Origin: an uncultured Fibrobacter sp.
Lineage (GTDB): Bacteria; Fibrobacterota; Fibrobacteria; Fibrobacterales; Fibrobacteraceae
Length of the DNA stretch: 64,000 bases
Direction of reading: 5' to 3'
Assembly: GCF_947305105.1 (NCBI RefSeq)
Contig: NZ_CAMZCS010000005.1
Span: forward strand, 1 to 64,000
Below are positions 1 through 11,300 of the stretch, one piece after another (position 1 is the stretch's first letter; the number at the start of each line of letters is the position of its first letter). Below the pieces are notes generated by a model. The model saw nothing but the letters and a program-made list of their open reading frames with translations. It was not told where the DNA came from and made no database searches. The position numbers were made by a program, and so were the translations under genes.

Positions 1-247
1 CTTCGGAAATGCCGTCCTGGAGCGGGCGGTTGCGTTCCGGGAAGGTGGTCGGAATGATGTGGTCCACCGTGGCGAACGTGCGTTCCGGGAACAGAACCTT
101 CTGGCCTTCTTCGCGGAGCTGCGCAAAAGCCTGCGGGCTCGTGACTTCGTGGCAGAGGTGGAGCCCGATAAAGAGCTGGCACTGGCCGCTCGGGAGCTTT
201 GCTACCGTGTGGCTTTCAAAAATCTTCTGATAGAGTGATTTTCCCAT
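1..247 (-). CDS. leuC: 3-isopropylmalate dehydratase large subunit, partial (N-terminus only)
   Basis: The first 82 residues of an aconitase-family enzyme that isomerises 2- and 3-isopropylmalate in leucine biosynthesis, using a 4Fe-4S cluster and a small subunit (LeuD). The visible part has the family start MGKSLYQKIFESH, then HEVTSPQAF and FATVDHIIPT, where the histidine belongs to the active site. The gene runs off the left edge, so the cluster cysteines are not seen. The ATG at 247 follows a purine-rich AAAGAGAC ribosome site. A TATATTTG box lies about 40 nt upstream. LeuC is favoured over other aconitase relatives because of the short N-terminus, but the homoaconitase branch cannot be excluded from this fragment. 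Confidence 0.85.
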   Translation of the reverse strand, partial: MGKSLYQKIFESHTVAKLPSGQCQLFIGLHLCHEVTSPQAFAQLREEGQKVLFPERTFATVDHIIPTTFPERNRPLQDGISE

Positions 248-369
248 GATTATGTCTCTTTTTGTTTTTGGCGTTTTATTGCGGCACAAATATAGAATTT
301 TACACGGGAAACTAAAGAGCGGTTTCTGGATATAATTGAATTATGGGGCATTGAATTGTGGGCTGTTCA

Positions 370-397
370 TTGATTGTCCGTGTCATTTTCTTATATT
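370..397 (+). promoter_or_regulatory. Candidate sigma-70-like promoter of the FISUMP lipoprotein gene
   Basis: TTGATT at 370-375 and TATATT at 392-397 are separated by 16 nt. This would give a 5' untranslated region of about 105 nt before the ATG at 508. It is inferred from consensus only; the same TATATT box recurs before many genes here. Confidence 0.4.
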
Positions 398-507
398 TTG
401 GCTGTACTTACGAAAAACTTACAGAAATGTTGCTGGAACGGTTCTTCTTTCTATAATGTATAATTGCATGGATGTTTTTTCTCAAACCTCTCTATAAGGA
501 TAATCTT

Positions 508-2187
508 ATGAATAGAATATTATGGGTTTCATCTGTTGCATTAGCAACCGCTGCGTGTTTGACCGCTTGCGGCGATGAGGTCACCGAAGTCTCGACCACG
601 GGCGTTGCATCGGTTGCCAAGTTCAAGGATTTGGGCGAGTGTTCTGCCAAGAACGAAGGTGAACTGGTGTTCGTGAAGGATTCCGCAGCGGTGTTTCTCT
701 GTGCAGATAGCGTGTGGAATGTGTTGAGTCCATTGGCAACGAACGATTCCGACGGCAGTGATGGCGCTGACGGGAAAGACGGCAAGAATGGTGCTAACGG
801 AAAAGATGGCAAGGATGGTGAGAACGGAACGTCGTGTACGGCGAAAGCCCTCAAGGACAAGTCCGGTTTTGAACTCTCCTGCGGAGGCAAGGTTGTCGGA
901 ACCATTTCAAACGGAACGAATGGTCTGAAGGGTGAAGACGGGGCTTCTTGCGAGGGTAAGGAAAACGAGGATGGTTCCGTCACGATTTCGTGCGGAGGCG
1001 ATGAGGTCGCTACCATCAAGAATGGCGTGGACGGCAAGTCCGCTTTTGAACTTTCCGGTTTCGAAGGCACCGAGGAGGAATGGATTGCTTCGCTAAAGGG
1101 TGAACCTGGTACAAGCTGCACGATAGCTGATGATGACGATGGTGTAGTTACTTTGCAGTGCGGCACAGGCGATGATGCCAAGACGACCAAACTCTACAAA
1201 GCGATGTGCGGAGCAATCGCTTACGATCCTGAGGTGAAGATTTGTGATGAATCGGGAAAATTGCTGACCAAGTGCGGCAAAGACGATAAAAAAGGATTTA
1301 ATCCAGAAACACATTTCTGCTATGACGAAGCGGTTGGTCAGGCAATGCCGTTTTGTGCCGGAAAAACATATACAACTTTAGAATTCTGCTATCAGGGGAA
1401 TGGCGTCTATCCTAAGTGCGGGGATAAGCTTTCGCCATATAATCCCAATGAAAAAATTTGCGTAAACAACAAAATTATGGACAGATGTGGTGACGTTGGG
1501 TATGATCCGGAAAACCAGATGTGCGATAAACGCGATCTTAAGGTCTATGGATTTGTGACTATCGGCAGTGGTGAAAAAGCTCAAGTATGGATGACGCAAA
1601 ATTTGAACTACTATGATCCGTTAGACCCGACCCTTAAAGATAATAGTTGGTGCTATGAGGCTACCGATGGTGATCAGAAAACTGAAAATTGCGACAAATA
1701 TGGTCGCCATTATACGTGGGCTGCAGCGGTTGGAAAGACTAGAGAGGAGTGTGGTGCTGAAGCTAACGGTTACTGCTTTAAAGATGATTACCGGGATGAA
1801 GATTTCTACGTTCGGGGCATTTGTCCCGCTGGTTGGCATGTTCCGAGCGTAACAGATTGGAAAACACTTGCAATTAACGTAGATCCAAGCATAAATGGTG
1901 TATGGAATGATTCCAACCACGCAAGTACGCCGCTCAAATCGAATACCGATGATTGGAGGACTGGTCGTGGAACAGACGATTATTCATTCTCTGCACTGCC
2001 TTTGGATTATAGGTCTATCGAAGGTGGATGGGGTAGGTATGGAGATAGGGCCTACTTCTGGACATCGGTGGAGGTCATCTGGTCTCATTCGTTCTATGTG
2101 ATTCTGCCGACCGAACACAACATGATTATAAGCAACTCGTACAAAGACCATGGATTTAATGTTCGCTGTATAAAGGATAAGGATTAG
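508..2187 (+). CDS. FISUMP-domain lipoprotein with collagen-like repeat
   Basis: A 559-residue predicted surface lipoprotein. The ATG at 508 is chosen because AAGGA precedes it and it gives a proper signal peptide ending in the lipobox LTAC (Cys21); an upstream in-frame ATG at 472 lacks these. A collagen-like Gly-X-Y run covers residues about 82-107 (GKDGKNGANGKDGKDG). Cys-containing beta modules follow, then short repeats around YDPENQ. The C-terminal FISUMP domain starts near residue 350 with the family sequence VWMTQNLNYYD, has YGRHYTWAAAV and CPAGWHVPS, and ends GFNVRCIKD. The architecture resembles the Legionella collagen-like adhesin Lcl (collagen repeat plus a C-type-lectin-like domain). 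Ligand binding is inferred; the true function of FISUMP proteins is not known to me. It is a paralogue of the genes at 21783 and 23377. Confidence 0.85.
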   Translation: MNRILWVSSVALATAACLTACGDEVTEVSTTGVASVAKFKDLGECSAKNEGELVFVKDSAAVFLCADSVWNVLSPLATNDSDGSDGADGKDGKNGANGKDGKDGENGTSCTAKALKDKSGFELSCGGKVVGTISNGTNGLKGEDGASCEGKENEDGSVTISCGGDEVATIKNGVDGKSAFELSGFEGTEEEWIASLKGEPGTSCTIADDDDGVVTLQCGTGDDAKTTKLYKAMCGAIAYDPEVKICDESGKLLTKCGKDDKKGFNPETHFCYDEAVGQAMPFCAGKTYTTLEFCYQGNGVYPKCGDKLSPYNPNEKICVNNKIMDRCGDVGYDPENQMCDKRDLKVYGFVTIGSGEKAQVWMTQNLNYYDPLDPTLKDNSWCYEATDGDQKTENCDKYGRHYTWAAAVGKTREECGAEANGYCFKDDYRDEDFYVRGICPAGWHVPSVTDWKTLAINVDPSINGVWNDSNHASTPLKSNTDDWRTGRGTDDYSFSALPLDYRSIEGGWGRYGDRAYFWTSVEVIWSHSFYVILPTEHNMIISNSYKDHGFNVRCIKDKD

Positions 2188-2211
2188 CTTAATTCTTCCA
2201 TAAAAAGAAAT

Positions 2212-2240
2212 AACCCGCAGCCGATTGGTTGCGGGTTTTT
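2212..2240. terminator. Bidirectional intrinsic terminator
   Basis: An 8-bp stem AACCCGCA/TGCGGGTT is followed by a T run on the plus strand and preceded by A residues, so it can also serve the convergent lipoprotein gene that ends at 2265. Confidence 0.8.
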
Positions 2241-2264
2241 CTCTCTCGTAAAATCGTTTGATTA

Positions 2265-2720
2265 TTAGTACTGTTCCAACTGAGTGTCGAACTTGTATTT
2301 GTCTTTGTAGTAGGCAAGCATTTCGCCGACATTCTTGAAGCCTCCGTTGCGGGCGGCCTGGCGGATTTCGGGGTCGGAGCGCAGCATCTTGCGGAGTTCG
2401 GTATCGATATCCTTGAAGAAGAGGTCGTTGCTCGCCATGGCGACATGGTTCTGGTTGAAGTCCAGGTGGTAGCGGCGTTCGAGAGTCTGGAAGAGTTCGG
2501 ACTGGCAGGCATTCTCGGGCGGCTTGCGGTGAGCGACCGGCAGGTAGCACTTTTCGATGTAAGCCTGCTTCATCTCGACAATCATCTGATCGATGGCGGG
2601 GATGTTGTGGTCGGAGTCATGGTTGGCGATCTCGACGGAGGGCTTTTTGACGGAGGCGCAACCCATGAGGATTGTCGCGGAGATGGCAAGCGTTGCCAGG
2701 ATGCTTAACTTCATTTTCAA
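2265..2720 (-). CDS. Small hypothetical lipoprotein
   Basis: 151 residues. The N-terminus is a lipoprotein signal, ending ILMGC (Cys21). The mature part is predicted helical and charged, with no motif I recognise. An AAGG ribosome site lies 8-11 nt before the ATG at 2720. It is probably lipid-anchored in the envelope and is convergent with the FISUMP gene across a shared terminator. No function is assigned. Confidence 0.7.
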   Translation of the reverse strand: MKMKLSILATLAISATILMGCASVKKPSVEIANHDSDHNIPAIDQMIVEMKQAYIEKCYLPVAHRKPPENACQSELFQTLERRYHLDFNQNHVAMASNDLFFKDIDTELRKMLRSDPEIRQAARNGGFKNVGEMLAYYKDKYKFDTQLEQY

Positions 2721-2906
2721 TACCTTTTTGACTTTTTAACCTTTCTATCAATCCCACATTCAAAGTTATTTAAAGTACGGGGAAAAAACGATAGTAGAAT
2801 TGTAAAATAAACGCAATAAACGGCCCGAATTTGTGATTATTTTCTGTTATTTGGCGTTTCTGTGACTAGGCTCACGGAGTGAGTCTTTTAAGGGGCGTGA
2901 CGGCTA

Positions 2907-4424
2907 TCACGGAGGGGTCGGTTTGAACATGTAGAACCATTTCATGGGGTCAATTACTTTATACTTAACTCCGCCGATGGTCTTGTCTCCGTTCTTCGAA
3001 ATAAGGCCTGTAACGATGTGGGCGTGAGGCCCTGTAGTGCGTCCCGTAACGCCAATGGTCGCGATAGGGTCGCCGGGCATGACTTCTTGCCCGTCCAAGT
3101 AAAGCAGCTGGTCACAATGCATGAAGAGAATGACATCTTTTTCGCGCACTAGCCCGATAATCGTTCCGCCGTTCTTGTCGCGACTGGTCCACGCCTTTGC
3201 CGAGAACGGGGCGAGGATGCGCGCGCCCTTTTTGCTAGCAAGGTCGATGCCGTGGTGAAGTCTGTGCTTTGCTGTGGCTTCTTTGTAATAAAATTCAGTC
3301 AGGTAAGCGATGCTGTCGGTGACGATCGATGTCCAGTATTTCCAGGCGGCTCCGATGGAGTCGGCGGCTTCTTGGCCAAGGTTGTCCGGCCTCGAGAACT
3401 TGATGGTGGTGCCTTCGGGCGGGATATTGAAATTATCGGTTCGCCATGAATAGGTAGGGTAGTTGTTCTCTTCGAGAGTTGTTTCCACGTACTGCTGCAC
3501 CATCTTGTCGGTCGTGATGATAGCATTGAAACGGCCAATGGCGTAACGGGCGATGCGTTGCAGCGATTCCTTGCCATCGAACGTAAATTCGAAAGACGGG
3601 GCGACGGTCAGGCTGTTGCGTTCCTGGATTCTGTTGCGCTCGTTCGAAATGGTTGCCGTGACCTTGGTAATTTTTGCGAACGGAAGCATGAACGCAATGA
3701 GCAAAAACAGTGGGAACAGCACAAGGAAAATCTTTGGAATCCCGTCGATCGGGTTCTTCTTGAGAATGCTTATCTTGTGCAAGTTGCTTACAGTATGGAC
3801 AAACTTTTCCGGTTCGTTTGCGAAACGGCATCCCTTGAGTTTTTTCAACTTGAAGGGGCTTCTCTTTACTGCTTTCGCAATCGTCGGGTACTTTTTCTTG
3901 TCCGGCTTTTCGGGCACGTCCCAGAGAATGGCGCATTTCCCGATGTTCTTTGCATCGGCAAGGTAATTCGATGCTGTTGCCGCAGAATTTGCAGACAAAA
4001 TAAGGAGCCTGCAAATAGAAAGTATTCTGTCGCATCCGCCGTTGATTTCGTCTGTGGGGAGGACGGCAATGACGTGCGGAATTTTCTTCTTAATTTGTTC
4101 GATATTGTGGAAGAAATTCCTGAACGAGTTCTCGTCTTCGGGAACGTGGCCTATCTTGGGCGTGATGAAGCCGCAGCCATCGTCTAACTGCGTCAATTCA
4201 TCGATCAGCTTTTCGCCGAGTGGCTTCAAGAAAAGGTCGTCTGTCGAGATTGGGGCAGTCCCGTGATACCTGCTCGAAAGGTCGATAACAACAAAACGCG
4301 CGCCAGCGTTCAGCGCTAGCGCGAATTTTTGCAAGGCTTCGAAATCAATCTCCGTTTCGCTCGGGAAGGCAACTAGAGTCAATCCGCCTTGGTTATACAG
4401 GTAGTCGAGGACTTTCCTTTGCAT
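2907..4424 (-). CDS. Membrane-anchored M23 (LytM-type) metallopeptidase
   Basis: 505 residues. The first 220 or so form a soluble cytoplasmic-looking domain with alternating beta strands (TLVAFPS, ARFVVIDLSS, VIAVLPTDE) that I cannot name. One membrane segment follows near residues 225-250 (IFLVLFPLFLLIAF), then a linker, then a C-terminal M23 domain in the periplasm. All zinc ligands are present: HHGID from residue 390, MHCDQ near 437 and GPHAH near 465. It should therefore be an active endopeptidase acting on peptidoglycan cross-bridges, not a degenerate EnvC-type activator. The 3-nt gap to the upstream gene ending at 4428 suggests co-transcription. The fusion of an unknown cytoplasmic domain to M23 is unusual and could link peptidoglycan cutting to an internal signal. 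Confidence 0.8.
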   Translation of the reverse strand: MQRKVLDYLYNQGGLTLVAFPSETEIDFEALQKFALALNAGARFVVIDLSSRYHGTAPISTDDLFLKPLGEKLIDELTQLDDGCGFITPKIGHVPEDENSFRNFFHNIEQIKKKIPHVIAVLPTDEINGGCDRILSICRLLILSANSAATASNYLADAKNIGKCAILWDVPEKPDKKKYPTIAKAVKRSPFKLKKLKGCRFANEPEKFVHTVSNLHKISILKKNPIDGIPKIFLVLFPLFLLIAFMLPFAKITKVTATISNERNRIQERNSLTVAPSFEFTFDGKESLQRIARYAIGRFNAIITTDKMVQQYVETTLEENNYPTYSWRTDNFNIPPEGTTIKFSRPDNLGQEAADSIGAAWKYWTSIVTDSIAYLTEFYYKEATAKHRLHHGIDLASKKGARILAPFSAKAWTSRDKNGGTIIGLVREKDVILFMHCDQLLYLDGQEVMPGDPIATIGVTGRTTGPHAHIVTGLISKNGDKTIGGVKYKVIDPMKWFYMFKPTPP

Positions 4425-4427
4425 AAA

Positions 4428-4838
4428 TTAGGCTTTTGCGGAGCCCTTGGGATAAGTCACGCCAGAAGGGGGAGCCTTCACGAAGTTGTCCACCTGCATG
4501 TAGAGATCTTCGGGGGAGGCGGTCGGGTTGAAATAGATTTCCTGGTTGCGGTTCATGCTGCGGCCCTTGAGCGGTTCCTGGCGGCGCGGGCGAGAAACGA
4601 CACCCAGCGGGAGCACTTCGAGCAGCGGGAGCAGGCCGAAATAGCGGAACAGGCTGAAATTCTTCTGCCAAGTCTGGCGTTCGGCCAGGATGGCGAATGT
4701 GCCTTCGAAGATTGTCCTGGACTGGAGCAGTTCATCGGAGGTCATGGTGACCAGTTCGTGGTTGGTGGGGAAGTTGTTTACGAAGTTGACGAGGTCGCCC
4801 TTGAGGTAGTTGGCGTCGCACAGAAATACGAATTTCAT
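4428..4838 (-). CDS. Hypothetical protein upstream of the M23 peptidase
   Basis: 136 residues, starting MKFVFLCDANYLKGDLVNFV. An AAGGACAC ribosome site precedes the ATG at 4838. No signal peptide or membrane segment is evident. The C-terminal part is Pro-rich. The family is not recognised. Its stop lies 3 nt before the peptidase start, so the two are probably one operon and may act together. Confidence 0.65.
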   Translation of the reverse strand: MKFVFLCDANYLKGDLVNFVNNFPTNHELVTMTSDELLQSRTIFEGTFAILAERQTWQKNFSLFRYFGLLPLLEVLPLGVVSRPRRQEPLKGRSMNRNQEIYFNPTASPEDLYMQVDNFVKAPPSGVTYPKGSAKA

Positions 4839-5303
4839 TGTGTGTCCTTGTTTTTTTGAATGTATGAGTGCAAAATAAATCTTTCTAGGGCATTTGTCAC
4901 CTTATATAGACGCTTTTAACCCCTACTTTCGTCCTAAAAATTTTGATTTTACAAACATTTTACATATACAGCGATTTTTAGGGCGTAATCAGCTTAAAAA
5001 TCCTTTATCAGTATTCTTTTTTACGGGGCTTGGCTTTGAATATTTTAAAAACTGCCTGAAAATTTTCGCTGTAAGTCGTTGAGTATCAATGAGTTACGCA
5101 CAATCGTAATTTGCATTTTTTTACAAAAGGTGTCTTTTTTTTGCTAAAAACGAAACATATTTTACAATTTGACTTTTAAATACATTATATTTGGTGATTG
5201 TTATCACGTAACCGGTCAAGCGGTTCGTTAGAGTTTTTCTATCGGGTCGATAGTGTGAAACGATGGATTGCTTGAAATTATGTGTTTTAATGGGAGAACG
5301 TAA
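4839..5303. other. AT-rich divergent intergenic region
   Basis: 465 bp between the minus-strand unknown gene and the giant plus-strand gene. It is AT-rich and has no credible gene. A TATATT box at 5186-5191 is the best promoter candidate for the giant gene, but its -35 match is poor. It would give an untranslated leader of roughly 105 nt. GGGAG lies about 10 nt before the ATG at 5304. Confidence 0.4.
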
Positions 5304-8300
5304 ATGAATCGAATGAAGTCTATGGCCGCGCTGCTTGCCTCCGCTGGCGTCTTGGCATCTTTTGTAATCGCTCAAGATGGAAAAGGTGGCGCTGCTGCAG
5401 TTGAAAATAATGCTCCTTCCGTGAACGGCATTCCTGGTGAATCCATTCAGGAGGGCGGAAAGTTTGCTACGATCAAGTTGGATAGCTATGTATCTGACGA
5501 TATGGACAAACCTGAACAAATCAAGTGGTCCGTATCCGGAAACAAGAAACTCAAAGTTTCCATCAAAGACCGCGTAGTGACGATTGAAACGCCGGATAAA
5601 TATTGGAACGGCTCCGAAGATATCACTTTTGCGGCGACCGACACCAAAGGTGCGGTGGGTTCCGAAACGGTGAACTTCACGGTAGAGTCCGTTAACAATC
5701 CTCCGGTAGTCTCTGCGATTGCCGACCAAACTATCGACGAAGGCAAGCAGTTCAGCAAGATCAATCTCGACAACTTTGTCACAGACCCCGACCACCCGAA
5801 GGACCAAATCTTGTGGGAATTCGACATCCAACCGGTGGGCAAGGATCAAGCCGACGGCGACCTCAATGTTGAAATCGACCCGAAGCGCGTTGCGACGATT
5901 GTGATTCCCGACCCGCACTGGTATGGTACGGCAAAAATCAAGTTTACCGCGACCGATGGCGAATACGCAAGCGATTCCAAGACGGCGACCTTCACGGTCA
6001 AGCCGATTAACGACCCGCCCGTATTGCAGAAGATTCCGAGCCAGACGATCGAAGAGAAAAACGAATTCGAATCTATCTCCCTGTCCGATTTCGTTAGCGA
6101 TGTTGATGACGACGTCTCCAAGCTCAAATGGTCTATCAGCGGCAACAAGGACCTCAAGTTCGATATCGACAAGTACGGTACCGCAAACATCAGGATTCCC
6201 AATGAATTCTGGAACGGTTCCGAAGCGGTGACCTTCACCGTGACCGACCCGGCCGGTGCATCCGCCAAGACGACGGCAAACTTCACGGTCAAGTCCGTGA
6301 ACGACCCGCCGGAGTTCATCAAGGACGTTCCCGACCAGACGATTGACGAAAAGCAAGACTTCAAACCGGTCCAACTGGACCAGCTGGTCAAAGATCCCGA
6401 CCACACTTTCGAACAACTTAAATGGACAGTTTCTGGCAATAAAGATCTCAAGGTTGCCCTGAACGGAAAGACTGCCACCATCGGTGTTCCGAGCAAGCTC
6501 TGGAACGGTTCCGAGACGCTCAAGTTCAAGGTTTGCGACCCGGCCGGTGCCTGCGCCGAATCTGAAACTCCGTTCACTGTGAACTCCGTGAACGACAAGC
6601 CGGAATTCGTGAAGGCTATCCCGAACCAGAACATCGACGAAAAGAAGCAGTTTGCAAAAATCAAGCTCGACGAATACGTGAAGGACGCCGACCACAAGCA
6701 TTCCGAACTCTCCTGGGATGCCGACGTGAAGCACCAGGGCAAGATGCCGGAATCCGGCACGCTCAACGTGAACATCGACGAAAACCGCGTTGCTTCTATT
6801 GAAATTCCTGACACCTACTGGAATGGTGCTGCCGTGGTGACCTTCACCTGCACCGACCCGGATGGTGCTGCTGTCAAGCAGGATGTCACCTTCACGGTGA
6901 AGTCCATCAACGATATCCCGGTCTTCAAGAAGATTCCGGACCAGGCCATCGAAGAAAAGAGCGAATTCTCTTCTATTATTCTTGACGAATACGTGAACGA
7001 TGCCGACCACGACCTCTCCAAGCTGAAGTTCGAAGTGACTGGCAACAAGGATATCAAGGTCAATGTGAACCAGAAGACCCGCGAAGTCTCCTTCAAGACT
7101 CCGAGCGAACTCTGGAACGGTTCCGAAACGGTGACCATCACCGCTACCGACCCGGAAGGCGGCAAGGCCTCCTCTGCATTCAAGCTCTCCGTGAAATCCA
7201 TCAATGACCCGCCGGTCATGAAGGACATCGCCGAACAGTCTATCAAGGAAAAGGGCCAGTTCAAGCCGGTTGAACTCGACAAGCATGTCGAAGACCTCGA
7301 CCACGGTAAGGACAAACTCAAGTGGACCATCACCGGCCAGCGCGAACTCAAGGTTTCTATCGATGCGAACCGCGTGCTCAAGGTGACTCCGCCGAGCCCG
7401 CAGTGGAACGGTTCCGAAACGCTCGTCATCAAGGTCACCGACCCGGATGGCGCTACCGACGAACGCTCTGTTGCCTACACGGTTGAATCCGTCAACGACG
7501 TTCCTGAATTCGTGAAGCAGATTGCTCCGCAGACCATCAAGGAAAAGGAACAGTTCCAGGTCATCAAGCTCGGCGAAATGGTTAAGGACGCCGATAACAA
7601 GCTGAGCGACCTCAACTTCGCTGTCACCGTGAGCCCGGCTCCTGGCGTGAAGAACAAGGGTGGCGACCTCACTGTTGAAATTGATGCTAACCATGTCGCC
7701 AAGATCCAGATCCCGAACAAGATGTGGAATGGCGCCAACGAAATTTCGTTCACCGTGACTGACCCGGAAGGTGCTAAGACCACGTCCAAGGCCGTGTTCA
7801 CCGTGACCTCCGTGAACGATGTGCCGGTTCTCAAGAAGATTCCGGACCAGATGATTAGTGAAAAGATGCAGTTCAGCGACATCAAGCTCGCCGAACTCGC
7901 CTCTGACCCGGACCACAGCTTTGCCCAGTTGAAGTGGACCATTTCCGGCAACAAGGATTTGAAGGTCGAAATCAACAAGGACGGCGTTGCAACCGTCAAG
8001 GCTCCGAGCACCATGTGGAACGGTTCCGAAAAGATTTCCTTCGTCGTGACCGACCCGGAAGGCGCTTCTGCCAAGTCTGACGCTGTGTTCACCGTGAAGT
8101 CCATCAACGACCCGCCGGTCATGAAGGACATCCCGAGCCAGAAGATCAAGGAAAAGGAACAGTTCAAGACTATCGAATTGGATAACTTCGTTAGCGACCT
8201 CGACCACGACAAGTCTCAGCTCAAGTGGACCTTCAGCGGCCAGAAGGATCTGAAGATTTCTATGGACGCCAAGCATGTCGTGACGATTGCAACTCCGAAC

Positions 8301-11300
8301 AAGTTCTGGCACGGTACCGAAACGGTGAAGTTCACCGTGACCGACCCGGAAGGCGCTACCGACAGCCGCTCTGTCACCTTCACTGCTGAATCCGTGAACG
8401 ACCTCCCGGTCTTCACCAAGCCCATCAAGGACCAGACCATCCAGGAAAAGCGTGAATTCGCTATCATCAACCTGGGCGACATCGTGACTGACCCGGACCA
8501 CAAGCCGGAACAGCTCTCCTGGACCTTCAATGTTGACGGTGCCAAGGGTGCCCCGAAGGGTTACACTCCGAAGCTCTCCGTCAAGGTGGACGACAAGCGC
8601 ATGGCTCGCATTGTTATCCCGGACAAGTACTGGAATGGTTCTGAACAGATTACGTTCACCGTCGTTGACCCGGATGGCGGCAAGGCCAGCTGCGTTGCAG
8701 TCTTTACCGTGACCTCCGTGAACGATGCTCCGACCATCGGCAAGATTAACGACCAGGCTGTTGAAGAAAAACAGGAATTTGCTTCCTTCAACCTCGCCAA
8801 CATCATCAAGGATCCGGACCACAGCTTCGGCCAGTTGAAGATCGAAGTGACTGGCAACAAGGACCTCAAGGTGAATATCGCCAAGGAAGGCGAAGTCACC
8901 ATCAAGACCCCGAGCAAGATGTGGAACGGTTCTGAAAAGCTCACGTTCACCGTGACTGACCCGGAAGGTGCCAAGGCTTCTGCATTTGCAACCTTCTCCG
9001 TGAAGTCCATCAACGATCCTCCGATCATGAAGGAAATCGCGAACCAGACTATCAAGGAAAAGGGTCAGTTCAAGCCGATCGAACTCGACAACTTTGTCGA
9101 CGACCTCGACCACCCGAAGAACAAGCTCAAGTGGAAGATTGAAGGTGCCAAGGAACTCAAGGTTTCTATGGACGCAAGCCACAAGGTGACTGTGACGCAG
9201 CCGAACCAGAACTGGCACGGCTCCGAAAAGATCAAGTTCACCGTGACTGACCCGGAAGGCGCTTCTGACAGCAAGACAGTTGCCTTCACTGTGGAATCCG
9301 TCAACGACGCTCCGGTGTTCGTCCGCGAACTCAAGGGCCAGTCTATCGACGAAAAGAAGCAGTTCATGACAATCAAGCTGGACGACCTCATCAACGACCC
9401 GGACCACGCCAAGAACGAACTTAAGTGGTACTTCGACGTGAAGCCGGTCAGGGCTGTTCCGGCCGCTGCTCCGGCCAAGAAGGGCAAGAAGAATAAGGAA
9501 GAAGCTGCACCTGCTCCGGCTGCGAACAACACGCTCTCCGTCAAGGTCGATGCCCAGCATGTTGCCACCATCGTCATCCCGAACAAGTTCTGGAATGGCG
9601 CTGCCGACATTACGTTTACTGCCAAGGACCCGGAAGGTGCCGCTGTTTCCAAGACGGCTCGCTTCGAAGTCCGCTCTATCAACGATCCTCCGAAGATTTC
9701 CGAGAAGGCTCCGAAGGGTGAAACTATCCGTGAAAACGGCCGCTTCACGACTATCGACCTCTCCAACCTCGCTACTGACCCGGATCACCCGGCTGCTAGC
9801 CTCAAGTGGACGTTTACCGGCAACAAGTTCTTGAAGATCAACCACCGTAAGGACAACACGGTCGAAGTCGCTCTGCCCAACCCGCAGTGGAACGGCAAGG
9901 AAATGATTACCTTCACCGTGACCGACCCGGAAGGCGCTTCTGCTAACCACAAGATGACCTTCGAAGTCACTCGCGTGAACGATGCCCCGAGCTTCGTCAA
10001 GAGAATTCCTGACCAGAAGATCAAGGAAGGCGACAAGTTCAAGCCGATCCAGCTCGACGATTTCGTGAAGGACCCGGATAACAAGCCGAACGAACTCAAG
10101 TGGAAGGTTTCTGGCAACCAGAAGCTCAAGGCTGAAATTTCTGCCAGCCGCGTGCTCACGGTTTCTGCTCCGGATCCGCACTTCTGGTGCGCTCCTGAAA
10201 TGGTCGTGATCGAAGCCACCGACCCGGAAGGTGCTTCCACCTCCGCGACGATTACCTTCGAAATCACCTCCGTGAACGACGCTCCGGTGCTCAAGGACAT
10301 CCCGAACCAGAAGATTCGCGAAAAGGGCGAATTCAAGGATATCGACCTGAACAAGTTTGTGCATGACCCGGATCACCAGAACCACGAACTCAAGTGGAGC
10401 GTGAAGGTGACCAAGGTCGGCGCTCCTGAAAAGAAGCCGGCTCCGCCCAAGAAGCCTGCTCCGAAGAAGGCCGCCAAGAAGGGTGCCAAGGCTGACGAAA
10501 AGGCCGAAGAGAAGGAAGCTGCTCCGGAACCGAAGCACGACGATCTCGAAGTCGAAATCGACAGCAGGAACATTGCTCATGTGAAGCTCCCGTCCAAGTT
10601 CTGGAACGGCGAACGCAACGTTATCTTCACCGTCGAAGACCCGGAAGGTGCCAAGGCAAGCAAGACTGTGAACTTCCTCGTGGAATCTGTGAACGATGCT
10701 CCGGAAATGAAGGTCATCAAGACGCAGACCATCAACGAGAAGGAAAAGTTCAAGCCGATCGACCTGAACGGCATTGCTAGCGACCCGGATCACCCGGTCA
10801 AGAGCCTCAAGTTCGAAGTCAATGCGACTCGCCAGCTCAAGGCTTCTATCGACAAGCTGAACCAGTTGTGGGTCTCTACTCCGGACAAGTTCTGGAGCGG
10901 TTCCGAAAAGATTACTCTCACCGTCCGTGACCCGGAAGGTGCCAAGGCTACCCAGCAGATTCTCTTCGAAGTCCTGCCGGTCAACGACCCGCCGGTCGTG
11001 AAGTCTATCGCTGGCCAGAGAGTCAAGGAAAAGGAAAAGTTCGAGCCGATCGACCTCTCCAAGGCCGCTGTCGACCCGGATAACAAGCCGAACGAACTCA
11101 AGTGGAGCGTTACGGGCAACAAGGACCTCAAGGTGGATATCAGGGGTACTCGCGCCATGGTGCTCACTCCGACTCCGAACTGGTATGGCAAGGAAACCCT
11201 GACCTTCACGGTGAAGGATCCGTCTGGTGCCAGCGCATCGACCAACGCCACGTTTGAAGTGGTCGCCGTGAACGATCCTCCGATTCTCAAGCCCATCCAG

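Noticed and set aside
9-230. Plus-strand 73-codon frame at the left edge
   Set aside because: It is the antisense of leuC, whose protein motifs are clear on the minus strand.
472-507. Upstream ATG at 472 as the start of the first FISUMP gene
   Set aside because: It would place 12 residues before the signal peptide and has no ribosome site. The ATG at 508 has AAGGA and a proper lipobox distance.
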